A stretch of 64,000 nucleotides of DNA from Gordonia lacunae (GCF_002149015.1 NZ_NGFO01000004.1:62001-126000), one strand, 5' to 3'; counted from the first letter of the stretch, positions 43,268 to 59,423 are shown. Numbers and translations are program-made. Notes: generated by a model from the sequence alone, not told the origin.

Positions 43268-45877
43268 TCAGCGAGCCTGCGGCCGTGCGTCTTTGAGCAG
43301 AAGTGCGGCCAGCTCCGCGCGGTCACCCACATCCAGCTTGGTGTAGGCACGGAACAGATGCCCCTCGACGGTGCGGACCGACACGGTGAGGCGTTCGGCG
43401 ATGTCCTTGTTGGACAGGCCCGCCGCCGCGAGGTTCGCGATCTCGCGCTCGCGGGAGGTCAGCGGCAACGGCTGCGCGGCCGAGATCAGTGCAGGTGTCC
43501 GCAGGCCTCCGCACGCCGACGCCAGTCGATTCGCCACCGCGGCCGACGCCACGGTCGCCGAGCGCTTCTCCGCCGCGTCGTGGAGAACGCTGGCCTGGGC
43601 CGCCGCGTCCGCGGCGGACAGCCAGACCCCGGAGTCCTCGAACGCCGCGGAACACAGATCGAGTTCGACCGCATCACCGTCGCGGAGGGCTCCGGCGTGA
43701 CGCGCGTACAGATCCGAGAGCGGACCGTCGACGCGCTCCGCCAGTTCGACGAGCCGATCGGCGACGCTGCCGTCACCGAAGCGCGCGGCGGTGTGCAGCG
43801 CCTCGGCCTCCACCGCGAACTGGCCTGCGTCCCGCGCGGAGGCCGCCGCGGAATGGGCGAGTTCGACAGCGGGCGTGACGGTTCCGGCCGCGGCCGCCTG
43901 CCAGGCCGCCGCGATGGCGAGCATCGGCCCGAACACCGCCACGTGCGTGCCGGACTTCTCCCGCGCCTTGGCCAGCGCGGCACCGGCACGCTCTGCCTGC
44001 CCCAGTGCGCTGAGCGCCTGCACCAGGAAGATGTGCGCCGGGAAGTTCCAGGACTCGGAGAACCGGCCGCTGTCGAGGATCGCGAGTGTCTGCTCCATCC
44101 GACGGGTCACCGAAGCACACGAACCGCGCGCGAGTTCGACTGCGGCGACCAGGATTCCGGACATCGCCCAACCCAGGTACTGCGCGGTCTGCGCCGCCGA
44201 GACGAAGCGTCCGGCGGCCAGGTCAGCGTCGTCGAGCCGACCGGTGAGGGTCAATGCGAGTGTCTCGCCGAAGCCGGTGGGGAACCGGAGCAATCCGTCC
44301 ACCTCGACCTCCCGCGAGTGTTCGGCCAGCGCCCGGACCTCCGCTCCCCGGCCGGCCACCGCGCGGGCGAGGCTGCCGCCGAACACCGCCCACTCCACCG
44401 CCCACGGAAGGACTCGGGACTCTCCCAGGACGGTGTCGGACAGCGTGATCGCCTCGTCGATCCGATTCTCGAACAGCGCACACGCCGAGGCGATGCCGGT
44501 GACGATCGGCTTGAGTGCCGGCTGGGTGACTCGCTCGGTCAGCAGCTGCAGGATCTCGTCGGCCCGGTCGGCGTCGCCGAGCGCCCAGAACGTGTTGCCG
44601 ATGATCGAGTTGCCCCACAGCACGAGCCGGCCCTCGTCGAGGTCGTCCGGCGAGAAGCGCGCCAGGATGTCTCGCGCCTCATCCGGATGCCCCTGCCACA
44701 TGACCGCCCGCGCGAGCAGCTCGGCCTCCTCCAGTCCCCCGCCCTCGTCGAGTGCCGCTCGCGCGAACCGTTCGCCGAGCGGTGTCTGCGCGAGATTCAG
44801 CGCGTCGCGGGCCGCTGTCCGCACCAGCGCCAGATCGATCTCCACGTCGCTCTCGATCGCGAGGTCGGCGAGCCGGATCCGCTCGGCCGGCGTGTTCGTG
44901 GGCCGCGACCGCAGTGCCTCGACGAGCCGGCCGCGCAGCCGCCGCGACGACACCAGGCCCAGCCGGCGTCGGATGACCTCGCCGAACAGCGGGTGGTGGA
45001 AGGCGACATCGAGGCGTCGTCCGTCGCGGGTGATGCGCACGAGCCCGGCGATCTCGGCCTCCTCGACCGCCTCTTCCCCGGCGAGCTCGGCGAGGACGTC
45101 GATGTCGAGCGGCTCGCACAGACTCAGATACTTGAGCGCGGTCAGGACCGGGCCGGCGAGTTGCTCGATCCGTCCCTCCAGCAGCGACGCGAGCTCCGAG
45201 GTGATGGCGGCGCGCCCGCGGAGTTGCCACACCCCGTTGACCTGGCGCAATGTGTCGGCCTGCCGCGCGCCGTCGACCAGATGTCGCAGGAACAGCGCGT
45301 TGCCACCGGAGGCCTCCCACATGAGATTCGCGGAGTGCTCCTCGAGTTGTCCGCCGAGTACCGATTCGATCAGCTCGACGCTCTGCTCTTTGGTGAACGG
45401 CGACAACGTGATCCGCGTGAGATGGTTGTCCTTCCACAGCGAGGTCACCGCATCCGGGACGGTCTCGCCGCTGCGCACGGTCGCCACGATGTGCACCGCA
45501 CGGTCGATCGCGAGTTGATGCAGGAGCGTCGCCGACAGTTCGTCGAGGAGGTGGGCGTCGTCGACGCCGATGACGACATCGCCGTCGGCGAGCAGCGATT
45601 CACGCGCTGCGGCAAGGTAGGTGACGGGATCGCTCGACGTCGCCGGACCGACGAGGTGCGCGAAGACGCCCAGCGGGATCGACCGCGCGGACTCCGTACC
45701 CGCCACCCATCGCACGCCGGTGGGCAGCTCAGCGGTGACGTGCCGTGCGAGGGTCGTCTTGCCGACGCCGGAGTCGCCGGTCAGCACCACGCCACAACCG
45801 GTCGTCTCACCCCTGAGTGCCGCCTGGATCGTGCGGAACTCCCGATCGCGCTCGACAAGCGGCCAATTCGTGGACAT
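43268..45877 (-). CDS. large LuxR-family (LAL/AAA) transcriptional regulator
   Basis: 869 aa. N-terminal P-loop ATPase: Walker A GDSGVGKTT (about 33-41), Walker B VVIGVDDAHLLDEL (about 102-115), arginine-bearing helices; then a long TPR-like helical region (about 320-790); C-terminal LuxR HTH PLTSREREIANLAAAGLSNKDIAERLTVSVRTVEGHLFRAYTKL. LAL proteins hydrolyse ATP on sensing an inducer and activate catabolic or secondary metabolism genes. Start at 45877 (MSTNWPLVERDREF); the frame to 45961 is unneeded. Its target is unknown; the ABC exporter downstream is on the same strand. Confidence 0.9.
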   Translation of the reverse strand: MSTNWPLVERDREFRTIQAALRGETTGCGVVLTGDSGVGKTTLARHVTAELPTGVRWVAGTESARSIPLGVFAHLVGPATSSDPVTYLAAARESLLADGDVVIGVDDAHLLDELSATLLHQLAIDRAVHIVATVRSGETVPDAVTSLWKDNHLTRITLSPFTKEQSVELIESVLGGQLEEHSANLMWEASGGNALFLRHLVDGARQADTLRQVNGVWQLRGRAAITSELASLLEGRIEQLAGPVLTALKYLSLCEPLDIDVLAELAGEEAVEEAEIAGLVRITRDGRRLDVAFHHPLFGEVIRRRLGLVSSRRLRGRLVEALRSRPTNTPAERIRLADLAIESDVEIDLALVRTAARDALNLAQTPLGERFARAALDEGGGLEEAELLARAVMWQGHPDEARDILARFSPDDLDEGRLVLWGNSIIGNTFWALGDADRADEILQLLTERVTQPALKPIVTGIASACALFENRIDEAITLSDTVLGESRVLPWAVEWAVFGGSLARAVAGRGAEVRALAEHSREVEVDGLLRFPTGFGETLALTLTGRLDDADLAAGRFVSAAQTAQYLGWAMSGILVAAVELARGSCASVTRRMEQTLAILDSGRFSESWNFPAHIFLVQALSALGQAERAGAALAKAREKSGTHVAVFGPMLAIAAAWQAAAAGTVTPAVELAHSAAASARDAGQFAVEAEALHTAARFGDGSVADRLVELAERVDGPLSDLYARHAGALRDGDAVELDLCSAAFEDSGVWLSAADAAAQASVLHDAAEKRSATVASAAVANRLASACGGLRTPALISAAQPLPLTSREREIANLAAAGLSNKDIAERLTVSVRTVEGHLFRAYTKLDVGDRAELAALLLKDARPQAR

Positions 45878-46005
45878 AACCGCGAATTTTAGTCTGCCGG
45901 ACCCTACGATGGGCCGCGCCGAAGCACCAATGTGGTCCGACCGGATGGCAGCGGCCGGCACTCAGTGAATCCCGGATTCGACATCAGCGGAAGCAACTCC
46001 GCGAA

Positions 46006-46752
46006 CTACGCATCCCGGGCATTGGTGACCGCGATGGCCGCCGCCAGCAGCACGAGGGTGAACACCGCGAAGTAGAGCAACGAACCATAGGCGTTCCAGT
46101 GGAAGGTGTCGCTACCGCCGGCGAGGAAATTCCAGCCGTTGAGGAACGGCAGGAACGACACGATGTGCTCGCCCACACGCGGGAGCACCGAGACGATGCG
46201 CTCGAGCGCCAGCATCCAGACGAGCATGATCGCCACCGCGCCCGCCGAATGTCGCACGAGCGCACCCACCGCGAGACCGATCAGCGCACACAGCATCGCG
46301 AAAACCGGCGTGCCCCACAGATGCCGGACGGTCTCGGACCCGGTGAGCGAGACCCCGACGCCGGACAGCATCTGCGCGACCACCACCGCGACGACGCACA
46401 AGATCGCGACCACCGCGAAGGACAGTCCGCCGAACACGACCGCCTTCGCGATGAGGACCCGTGGGCGGCGCGGGATCGCGGCGAAGGTCGGGCGGATCGT
46501 GCCGAAGCGATACTCCGTCGTGACACCCAGGATCGCCATGATCGCGAGAACAGCGACCCCGAACTGGTCGACGCCGATCAGGAAGTCGCCGGTGAGGGTG
46601 TCGGCCTCCCCCGGGCTCCCGTACGAGGTCCCGGCGACGGCACCGAGCAGCACCGCGATGCCCAGTCCCAGCACGACGACGACACCGAGGCACCAGTACG
46701 GCGATCGCGTGCTGGCGAGCTTGATCCGTTCGGCGTTGATCGCGGCGATCAC
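46006..46752 (-). CDS. ABC-2 type exporter permease
   Basis: 248 aa, six predicted spans, ABC-2 permease of the small two-gene exporter type: opening NAERIKLASTRSPYWCLGVVVVLGLG and TTEYRFGTIRPTFAAIPRRPRVLIAKAVV (cytosolic coupling loop, about 80-108). Its ATG overlaps the ATPase gene stop (ATGA), so both are co-translated. Likely exports a drug, peptide or lipid. Confidence 0.87.
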   Translation of the reverse strand: MIAAINAERIKLASTRSPYWCLGVVVVLGLGIAVLLGAVAGTSYGSPGEADTLTGDFLIGVDQFGVAVLAIMAILGVTTEYRFGTIRPTFAAIPRRPRVLIAKAVVFGGLSFAVVAILCVVAVVVAQMLSGVGVSLTGSETVRHLWGTPVFAMLCALIGLAVGALVRHSAGAVAIMLVWMLALERIVSVLPRVGEHIVSFLPFLNGWNFLAGGSDTFHWNAYGSLLYFAVFTLVLLAAAIAVTNARDA

Positions 46753-47672
46753 CGGTTCACTCCCCCGTGGTAATCGACAGCGTGGGCTGTCATCGACATG
46801 AACACCTCTTCGAGCGACGCCGACTCGGCGGAGAGCTCGTGCAGGGTGATGCCCGCGGCGGCGGCGAGGTCGCCGACGCGATCGGTCGTGGTGTCCGGCA
46901 CGCGCATCACCGGACGCCCGTGGTCATCCGGGTCACCCGGCGCGGGATTCAACCCCGCGGCGGCGAGCGCGGCATGGAGCTGTTCCAGCTGCGGGCCGCG
47001 CACCCGCACCGACTGCCGAGCCCGCCCGGTGAACTCCGCCACCGAGCAGTCGGCGATCAGCCGGCCTCGCCCGATGACGACGAGATGATCAGCGGTGAGC
47101 GACATCTCGGTGAGCAGATGACTCGACACCAGCACCGTTCGACCCTCGGCGGCGAGCTTGCGCATGAACCCGCGGATCCACACGATGCCCTCCGGGTCGA
47201 GGCCGTTGACCGGCTCGTCGAACAGCAGCGTGTGCGGATCGCCGATCAGGGCACCCGCCAGCCCGAGCCGCTGCGACATGCCGAGCGAGAAGCCGCCCGC
47301 GCGCTTCTTGGCCACCGAGGTGAGCCCGACCGTCTCGAGCACCTCGTCCACCCGGGCGAGCGGGATCTGGCTGCTCGCCGCCAGCCATCGCAGATGTGAA
47401 CGCGCACTGCGGTTCGGGTGCACCCACCGGGCGTCGAGCAACGCGCCGACCTGACGCAGCGGATGGTCGAGGTCGCGGTAGCGCTGACCGTTGATCGTGG
47501 CCGTACCCGAGGTCGGGCGATCGAGACCGAGCATCATGCGCATCGTCGTCGACTTGCCCGCACCGTTGGGTCCCAGGAAACCGGTCACCCGCCCCGGCCC
47601 GACTTCGAAGGTGAGGTCGTCGACCGCGCGTTGACCGCCGAAGTCCTTCGTCAGATTCGCTACCCGCAACAC
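46749..47672 (-). CDS. ABC-2 exporter ATP-binding protein
   Basis: 307 aa. Walker A GPNGAGKST (about 34-42), Q-loop, signature FSLGMSQRLGLAGAL, Walker B LLFDEPVNGLDP, and H-loop LVSSHLLTEM. A C-terminal 90-residue domain as in DrrA/BcrA-type exporters ends LEEVFMSMT. Pairs with the overlapping permease gene. Confidence 0.93.
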   Translation of the reverse strand: MLRVANLTKDFGGQRAVDDLTFEVGPGRVTGFLGPNGAGKSTTMRMMLGLDRPTSGTATINGQRYRDLDHPLRQVGALLDARWVHPNRSARSHLRWLAASSQIPLARVDEVLETVGLTSVAKKRAGGFSLGMSQRLGLAGALIGDPHTLLFDEPVNGLDPEGIVWIRGFMRKLAAEGRTVLVSSHLLTEMSLTADHLVVIGRGRLIADCSVAEFTGRARQSVRVRGPQLEQLHAALAAAGLNPAPGDPDDHGRPVMRVPDTTTDRVGDLAAAAGITLHELSAESASLEEVFMSMTAHAVDYHGGVNR

Positions 47673-47741
47673 GCCTCGACCATAGCCGCCGAAGACGGAG
47701 CGGCCCGCTCTGTCATTCGTACGGCCTGTCGCGGGCGACCG

Positions 47742-48728
<987 letters not shown>

Positions 48729-48732
<4 letters not shown>

Positions 48733-49793
48733 TCTTCGACTCCTTCCAGGATCGACAGCACCCGCTCGGCGGTCCCGGGCGCGAGCACTATCCCGTTGCG
48801 TCCGTGCCCGGTCGCCACGACCGTGCGGGCGTCCACACGGGCAACGAGCGGTAGCCCGTCGGCGGTACACGGCCGCAGACCCGCGGCCGCTTCGGTCAGC
48901 TCGTACGTCCGCAGCCCGGGCAACACCTCGATCGCGTCGGCCAGCAGGTCGGCGACCCCGCCTGCCTGCGGCACCCGGTCGGCCACCCCCTCGGCCTCGT
49001 AGTGGGTGGCTCCGACGACGACCCCGTCCGCGCGCGGGACCAGGTACACGGCCCGGCCGTGCAGGCGCGCCCGGACGACATGGCCGGGCGGGGGCACCGA
49101 CCAGCGCGTACGCCGAAGTCGCAGGATCTCACCCTTGGCCGGGTGCAGGTCGGCTCCGGGCCACAGGGCCGCGGTGCCGAGCCCGGCGGCGAGCAGGATC
49201 TGGGCGTCGGGGCCCAGGTCGTCGAGCTCGGCCAGGGACGCGACCCGGGCCGACACCAGCTCCACGCCGGCCGTCGTGGCCGTGGCACGCAGCGCCTCGA
49301 GCAGTCGCCGGTTGTCCACCGACCACTCCCCGACCGCGCGGTAGCCACCGACGAGTCGAGAACTCAGTGACGGTTCCAGTGTCCGGATGTCGCGGCCGGT
49401 CACCGGCTGCAGCGCGGCACCGGTACCGGGCTGGTCGGCCCAGACGAAGTCGGCGAGATGCCTCAGATACTCGATGTCGGTCGCCGAGGCCGCGACGAAG
49501 AGCGAGTCGGTGGCGGTGACGACGCCGGGGTCGTCGAGTCGGGTGACGAGCGCGGGCCAGCGGCGGACCGAGTCGACCGACAGGGCGAGCGACGCCTCCT
49601 CGCCGGGGATTCCCTCGCCGAGCGAACCGAGCATGCCGCCCGCGACCCACGAGGCGCGCTCGCCGGCGCCGGCGTCGAGTACCCGAACCCGCCACCCGGC
49701 GTCGGCCGCGGCGAGTGCGCACGTCAGCCCGATGACGCCGCCGCCCACCACCGTCAGGGTGCGGTGAGCAGGGTCCTGCTGAGGGAAATCCAC
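48729..49793 (-). CDS. thiO: glycine oxidase
   Basis: 354 aa FAD enzyme oxidising glycine to iminoacetate for thiazole formation. Rossmann GGGVIGLTCALAAADAGWRVRVLDAG (about 18-43), DAO-family core and C-terminal GLRPCTADGLPLVARV ... TGHGRNGIVLAPGTAE. GTG start with AGGAAGG 10 nt upstream at the 3' end of the TPP riboswitch. Confidence 0.94.
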
Positions 49794-49802
49794 GCTGGAA
49801 TC

Positions 49803-49892
49803 ACCTTCCTTCGCCGGAATGACCCGGATCAGGTTCGACGGTCAGCGGAGCGGTCCGCACTCTCAGCCCGGCCGATCCGGGCTCCCGTGTGT
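49803..49892 (-). promoter_or_regulatory. TPP riboswitch (THI element) of the thiO operon
   Basis: Minus strand carries the conserved core: ACGGGAGC at the 5' end, GGGCTGAGAG, ACCTGATCCGGGT and CCGGCGAAGGAAGG at the 3' end. The Shine-Dalgarno AGGAAGG (49804-49810) forms part of the closing helix region, so TPP binding would hide the ribosome site: translational control of thiO. Confidence 0.93.
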
Positions 49893-49932
49893 TCGTGCCA
49901 TCCACCCTACGCCGGGGCCCCGGGCGTCCGGT

Positions 49933-49938
49933 TAGCCT
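49933..49938 (+). promoter_or_regulatory. -10 element, leaderless thiE
   Basis: TAGCCT 7 nt before GTG 49946; no Shine-Dalgarno and no riboswitch on this strand. Confidence 0.5.
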
Positions 49939-49945
49939 GGTCGGC

Positions 49946-50671
49946 GTGACGACCCCGAACCCCACCAGGTCGACGTCCGCGGATACCGGCCTCGCGACGG
50001 ACCGTCGACGTCGGCTCGCGGCGGCCCGCCTCTACCTGTGCACCGATGCCCGGCGCGAGCGCGGCGACCTCCTCGATTTCGTCGATGCCGCCCTCGCGGG
50101 CGGCGTCGACATCGTGCAGCTGCGCGACAAGAACTCGCCGGGCGAACGCGAGTTCGGAACCCTGGAGGCGCGTGCGGAACTCGAGATCCTCGCCGGCCTG
50201 CGGACCGTCGCCGACGCGCACGGCGCCTTGCTGGCGGTCAACGACCGTGCCGACATCGCGGCCCTCTCCGGTGCCGATGTCCTGCATGTGGGACAGGGCG
50301 ACCTGTCGCCGTCGGCAGCGCGTCGGATCGTCGGCCGCGACGTCGTCATCGGCGCCTCGACCCATGACCCCGAGCAGGCCGCCGCCGCGATCTCCGACGA
50401 GGACGTCGACTACTTCTGCGTCGGCCCGTGCTGGACGACGCCCACCAAACCGGGCCGCGCCGCGGCCGGCCTCGACCTCGTGTCCTCGACCGCTGAAATG
50501 CTCTCGGGGCCAACCCAATCGACGAAGCCGTGGTTCGCCATCGGCGGAATCGACGCCGGCCGCGTCGGCGAGGTGACCGCGCTCGGGGCCCAGCGGATCG
50601 TCGTCGTCCGAGCCATCACCGCCGCCGCGGACCCCGCCGCCGCGGCCCGCGACCTCGCCGCGATGCTGTAG
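49946..50671 (+). CDS. thiE: thiamine phosphate synthase
   Basis: 241 aa TIM barrel coupling HMP-PP with thiazole phosphate. [36 protein letters not shown] (about 27-62), [50 protein letters not shown] and [11 protein letters not shown] are all family motifs. GTG start; the longer open frame to 49889 runs into the riboswitch DNA. Divergent from thiO, as Rv0414c is in M. tuberculosis. Confidence 0.95.
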   Translation: MTTPNPTRSTSADTGLATDRRRRLAAARLYLCTDARRERGDLLDFVDAALAGGVDIVQLRDKNSPGEREFGTLEARAELEILAGLRTVADAHGALLAVNDRADIAALSGADVLHVGQGDLSPSAARRIVGRDVVIGASTHDPEQAAAAISDEDVDYFCVGPCWTTPTKPGRAAAGLDLVSSTAEMLSGPTQSTKPWFAIGGIDAGRVGEVTALGAQRIVVVRAITAAADPAAAARDLAAML

Positions 50672-50703
50672 CGGCTCGTCCGCACGACTCGGTCACAACA
50701 TGT

Positions 50704-50732
50704 TTGCCCGGTCGGTACCACGGGTCTATGGT
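50704..50732 (+). promoter_or_regulatory. promoter of the attenuated LeuA-domain transcript
   Basis: TTGCCC (50704-50709), 17-bp spacer, TATGGT (50727-50732). Transcription would begin about 50739, just before the leader peptide ATG at 50742. Confidence 0.55.
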
Positions 50733-50741
50733 GGACCGATC

Positions 50742-50789
50742 ATGTTGTGCATCACGAGCATTCTCGTAACCCGCCGCAGCGGGGTCTGA
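50742..50789 (+). CDS. leader peptide rich in Leu/Ile/Val codons
   Basis: 15 codons plus stop: MLCITSILVTRRSGV. Five of 14 residues after Met are Leu, Ile or Val, including Ile-Leu-Val in a row (50760-50768). The stop codon lies inside the loop of the following hairpin. Typical size and content of a branched-chain amino-acid attenuator peptide. Confidence 0.65.
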   Translation: MLCITSILVTRRSGV

Positions 50790-50818
50790 ATCTGACCGAC
50801 CCCCCGCTGCGGGTCGGT
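50774..50818 (+). promoter_or_regulatory. attenuator with two mutually exclusive hairpins
   Basis: Stem A: CCGCAGCGGGG (50774-50784) with CCCCGCTGCGG (50802-50812), perfect 11 bp. Stem B: ACCGACCC (50795-50802) with GGGTCGGT (50811-50818), perfect 8 bp. They share bases 50802 and 50811-50812, so only one can form at a time. A's left arm is within the leader peptide's last codons, so ribosome position can decide. Which stem terminates is not clear; neither has a T-tract. Confidence 0.65.
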
Positions 50819-50867
50819 TGCGCTCTCCAGTCGGTCATCCGTTCTTCGACCGAAATCGGCTATCGAG

Positions 50868-51380
50868 ATGCACCCTCTTCATCTGTCCCACCCATCCTGT
50901 TCGTGGCATGAGCGCGACGACCGTCGCGGTGACGATCTGTTCACCGAGCGCTACGGGCGTCCGCTTCCCGCTGGAATGCACGAGGAGGCGACCGGGATGA
51001 CCTGGCAGGAATTCACCGACGAGTACTCCCGCGGCGGCGCGATCCGGCTGGGATCATGGTCGGTCGCGTCGTGTCCGGGCGACCTGGTCGAGTGCCGGGC
51101 GACACTCGCGATCGCCGACCGCATCAGGTCGTGCAGCGCGGTGGCCGCCGGTCCGATCGGCGCGATGACGTCGATCCTCTACGACGTCGGCGCCCCGGTT
51201 CAGATCGTCCGCCTGCATCAGCGGGTCGTCGACGGTGTCGTCACGACGTTCCTGCTGTGCGAGAACGACGGCCGCCAGGCCTGGGCGGCCGGCGAGGGCG
51301 CCAGCGCCGACGAGGCCAACGTCCACGCCCTGGTCGCCGGGGCGAACCGTCTCCTGGACGCCGATCGCGTCGGGGTCTGA
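50868..51380 (+). CDS. stand-alone LeuA (2-isopropylmalate synthase) regulatory domain
   Basis: 170 aa from the first ATG. The last 110 residues resemble only the C-terminal leucine-binding domain of LeuA: VAAGPIGAMTSILYDVGAPVQIVRLHQRV ... TTFLLCENDGRQAWAAGEGASADEANVHALVAGANRLL, parallel to G-x-GP ... AL ... G ... H ... AY ... WGVG ... S(I/V) ... A ... S(A)VNR. MTWQEFTDEYS looks like the LeuA linker. The catalytic TIM barrel is absent. Start uncertain: ATG 50997 (127 aa) has AGGAGG 8 nt upstream; 50868 and 50976 are alternatives. Could sense leucine or form mixed dimers with LeuA. Controlled by the attenuator upstream. Confidence 0.7.
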   Translation: MHPLHLSHPSCSWHERDDRRGDDLFTERYGRPLPAGMHEEATGMTWQEFTDEYSRGGAIRLGSWSVASCPGDLVECRATLAIADRIRSCSAVAAGPIGAMTSILYDVGAPVQIVRLHQRVVDGVVTTFLLCENDGRQAWAAGEGASADEANVHALVAGANRLLDADRVGV

Positions 51381-51397
51381 CTGGTTGGGAGCGGGAC

Positions 51398-51895
51398 TCA
51401 GCTCTGGGGGTCGAGCATCGCGATGCGCTCGCGAAGGGTGGGCCAGGCGAGCCCGAACGCCGGGTGCAGCGGCAGCTGGTCCACGCGCTTCTCGTCGACC
51501 CACCGCAGCTCGGTGGATTCGAAGTTGGCGACCGTGCGGACCGGCGAATCGGTCTCGGCGATCACGGTCGTGTAGGTCCATCCGCCGGGTGACTCGTGGG
51601 TGACGACGGCCGCGACGACGCGGAGGTCGTCGCCGGTGATCCCGGCTTCTTCCTCGGCTTCGCGGATGGCCGTGTCGATGGCGCCCTCGTGCGAGTCGCG
51701 CGCGCCGCCGGGCAGCGCCCACGTCCCGCCCTGATGTGACCAGGCGGCGCGATGCTGCAGGAGTACACCGGTCGATCCCTCCGGCAGCGGCGCCCGCAGC
51801 AGCAGACCTGCCGCGCCGTGGATACCCCAATACCGTGAACCGTCGGGATCGATCACCCAGCCGTCGCCGTCGCCGCGCACCACGCCTCCTCGCAT
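51398..51895 (-). CDS. mutT3: Nudix hydrolase, MutT3-like
   Basis: 165 aa. Complete Nudix box GGARDSHEGAIDTAIREAEEEAGI (about 60-83) for Mg-dependent hydrolysis of nucleoside diphosphate derivatives; M. tuberculosis MutT3 (Rv0413) holds this position next to the glnX-glnH-pknG operon. ATG at 51895; the open frame to 52012 is rejected because the family-like sequence starts at MRGGVVRGDGDGWVIDPDG. Divergent from glnX. Confidence 0.87.
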   Translation of the reverse strand: MRGGVVRGDGDGWVIDPDGSRYWGIHGAAGLLLRAPLPEGSTGVLLQHRAAWSHQGGTWALPGGARDSHEGAIDTAIREAEEEAGITGDDLRVVAAVVTHESPGGWTYTTVIAETDSPVRTVANFESTELRWVDEKRVDQLPLHPAFGLAWPTLRERIAMLDPQS

Positions 51896-52232
51896 CCCGA
51901 TCGCGTCGACCGGGGTGCCTCCACCGTAAGTGAGACGCGCGCCACCTGCCAGGGAGTCCGCACAGCGCTTCCGCACGGCGGGCGACGAACCGTGCGGCGA
52001 CGCGGGTTGCACGCACTGCGAGCCGAACGGTCGAGGTCGGCGACGCGGCGCCGGTCAACCCCGGAGGAACCCCGCCCGATGACATAGGGTGAAACACGCA
52101 CGACCCGGTGAACGATGACCCAGATGACACAACACCTGGCGTTGATCGCCCGGTCACGCGAATCCGGAACGGGAACCGGTGACCGTACGACCGCACCGGA
52201 GACGATCCAGCGTTTGAGAAGGGATCAGGTAG
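51896..52232. other. 337-bp intergenic region before glnX
   Basis: No gene with convincing codon use. A TAGGGT hexamer at 52085-52090 could be a -10 for the glnX operon, with the transcript leader reaching GTG 52233 (CAGGTAG just upstream). The rest shows nothing I can interpret. Confidence 0.4.
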
Positions 52233-53680
52233 GTGACCGGCGACGCGTCCTCCGTGCGGACGGCGCTGACGCGTGGCGGTCGCACGATCCGACCGGCGCA
52301 ATCCTCGCCCCCGATCCGACAGGTGCTCGCCGACCGGCGCGAACTCGTCGCCACCGCCCGGGAACGCGCCCAGTCGCCCTTCCAGACCCTCCGGCACTTC
52401 GCGGTCACGACCCCCGGCAAGCTCATCATCATCTGCGGCATCCTGGCGCTCGGCTGTCTGAGCACCGGGCTGTACGCGTCGACGGTTCTCGAGGATCGCA
52501 CCCAGACCCTGCAGCGCCTCATCGACCGCACCGAACCGCTTGCCGAGGCCGCACAGGTCCTCTACAGCTCGCTGTCGATCGCTGATGCCTCGGCGAACGC
52601 GGCGTTCATCTCGGGCGGGCTCGAGACGCCCGAACTGCGGCAGCGCTACTCCGACGCGCTGGCGACGGCATCGTCGTCGTTGATCCTGGCGACCGGAACC
52701 TCCAGCGAACCCGGTTCCGGCATGGCGTCGGACCGGGCGGAGCAGGCCGTCAGCGCCGATCTCGAGACCCTCTCCACGTCGATCCCGGTGTACAGCGGTC
52801 TCATCGAGACGGCGCGAACCAACAACCGGCTCGGCAATCCGGTGGGGTCGGCGTATCTCGGCCAGGCGTCGTCGATGATGCAGGATCAGATCCTCCCGGC
52901 CGCGCAGCGCCTCTACGAGCGCCGTTCGATGGCCATCGCCGACCCCCAGCACACGCTCACCCGCCCGCCCTGGACCGTCTACGCGCCACTGTTGTTCCTG
53001 CTCGCCGCACTGGTGCTGACCTCGCGTTACCTCGCGCGCCGGACCCGCAGGCGGTTCAACATCGGGATCGTGGCGGCCATCGTCGCCCTCGGCATCGGGA
53101 CGCTGTGGCTGCTCGCGTCCGGCCTGATGTCGGTGGCGGCGACCAGCGACGCCCGCACCGAGGGCGCCGACCCGCTCCGCGACCTGACCGCCGCTCGCAT
53201 CCTGACGCAGCAGGCGCGGTCGGCCGAGACGCTGTCGCTGATCCGCCGCGGCGACCAGGGCGGTCTCGAACGCAGCTTCTCCGCGGCGACCAGCGAGATC
53301 GGCAACATCGTCGACGACGTGCGCGGCGGAACCGAGGACGGTGACAGTGCGGTCACCGCCGAGCAGCTGGACTCGGTCACCGCGGCGCTGACCGAGTGGA
53401 AGCGCACCGACGCCGCCGTCCGCCGCTACATCCAGACCGGGAACTTCGGTCTCGCACGGCTGCACACCGTCGGCGACGGGCCGGACAGTTCCGCGCGCGC
53501 CTACACCGCGGTCGACACCGCGCTGGTCGACGCGATCACCACCGCCCGGAACTCGTTCCGCGACGACATCAACACCGCGCAGCGCGTCCTCGGGTTCACC
53601 GGCACCGGCATCCTGCTGCTCACCGTCTTCGCCGGCGTCGCGATCGTGGGCGGTCTCATCCCCCGGATCCGGGAGTACCG

Positions 53681-53684
<4 letters not shown>
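52233..53684 (+). CDS. glnX: GlnX-like membrane sensor of the PknG pathway
   Basis: 483 aa, counterpart of Rv0412c. Hydrophilic N-terminus (about 1-60), then a span (LIIICGILALGCLSTGLYAS, about 67-86), a helical extracellular domain (about 90-240), two spans near 250-305, a second helical extracellular domain (about 310-450) and a last span before the RIREYR end. In M. tuberculosis this protein passes amino-acid (Asp/Glu) sensing from GlnH across the membrane to PknG. Overlaps glnH by ATGA. Confidence 0.85.
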
Positions 53685-59150
<5,466 letters not shown>

Positions 59151-59188
59151 GGTCACCCCCCGGAGACGATTGCGCGAATACATGCTCG

Positions 59189-59217
59189 AGTGTAGCGGCT
59201 ATAGTGCTGGTGTGCAA
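59189..59217 (-). promoter_or_regulatory. promoter of the second DUF222/HNH gene
   Basis: Minus strand TTGCAC (59212-59217), 17-bp spacer, TACACT (59189-59194), 5 nt before ATG 59183. Same architecture as the promoter at 15408-15436 but without a LexA box. Confidence 0.6.
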
Positions 59218-59423
59218 CGGTTTTCGCTGGACAGTTACAGAGCGTATGTTGTCGGTGGTGCGTGATAGGGGGTGGCCGATGGTCGAATCATGCTGCGGCT
59301 TGGCCTCTTACCCGACCGCCTTCCGAACGCAACCGCCCTGGAACATCAGCGGCGCCGGGCTCCCCTCAGGACCGGTATGTCGACCTTCGAGAACGCGGTC
59401 CGGACGATGCCGATCACCGGGAA

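Noticed and set aside
50908..51000. 31-codon frame whose stop overlaps ATG 50997
   Set aside because: Third-position composition is no better than the LeuA-domain frame and its sequence is not protein-like; kept only as a reason for start uncertainty.
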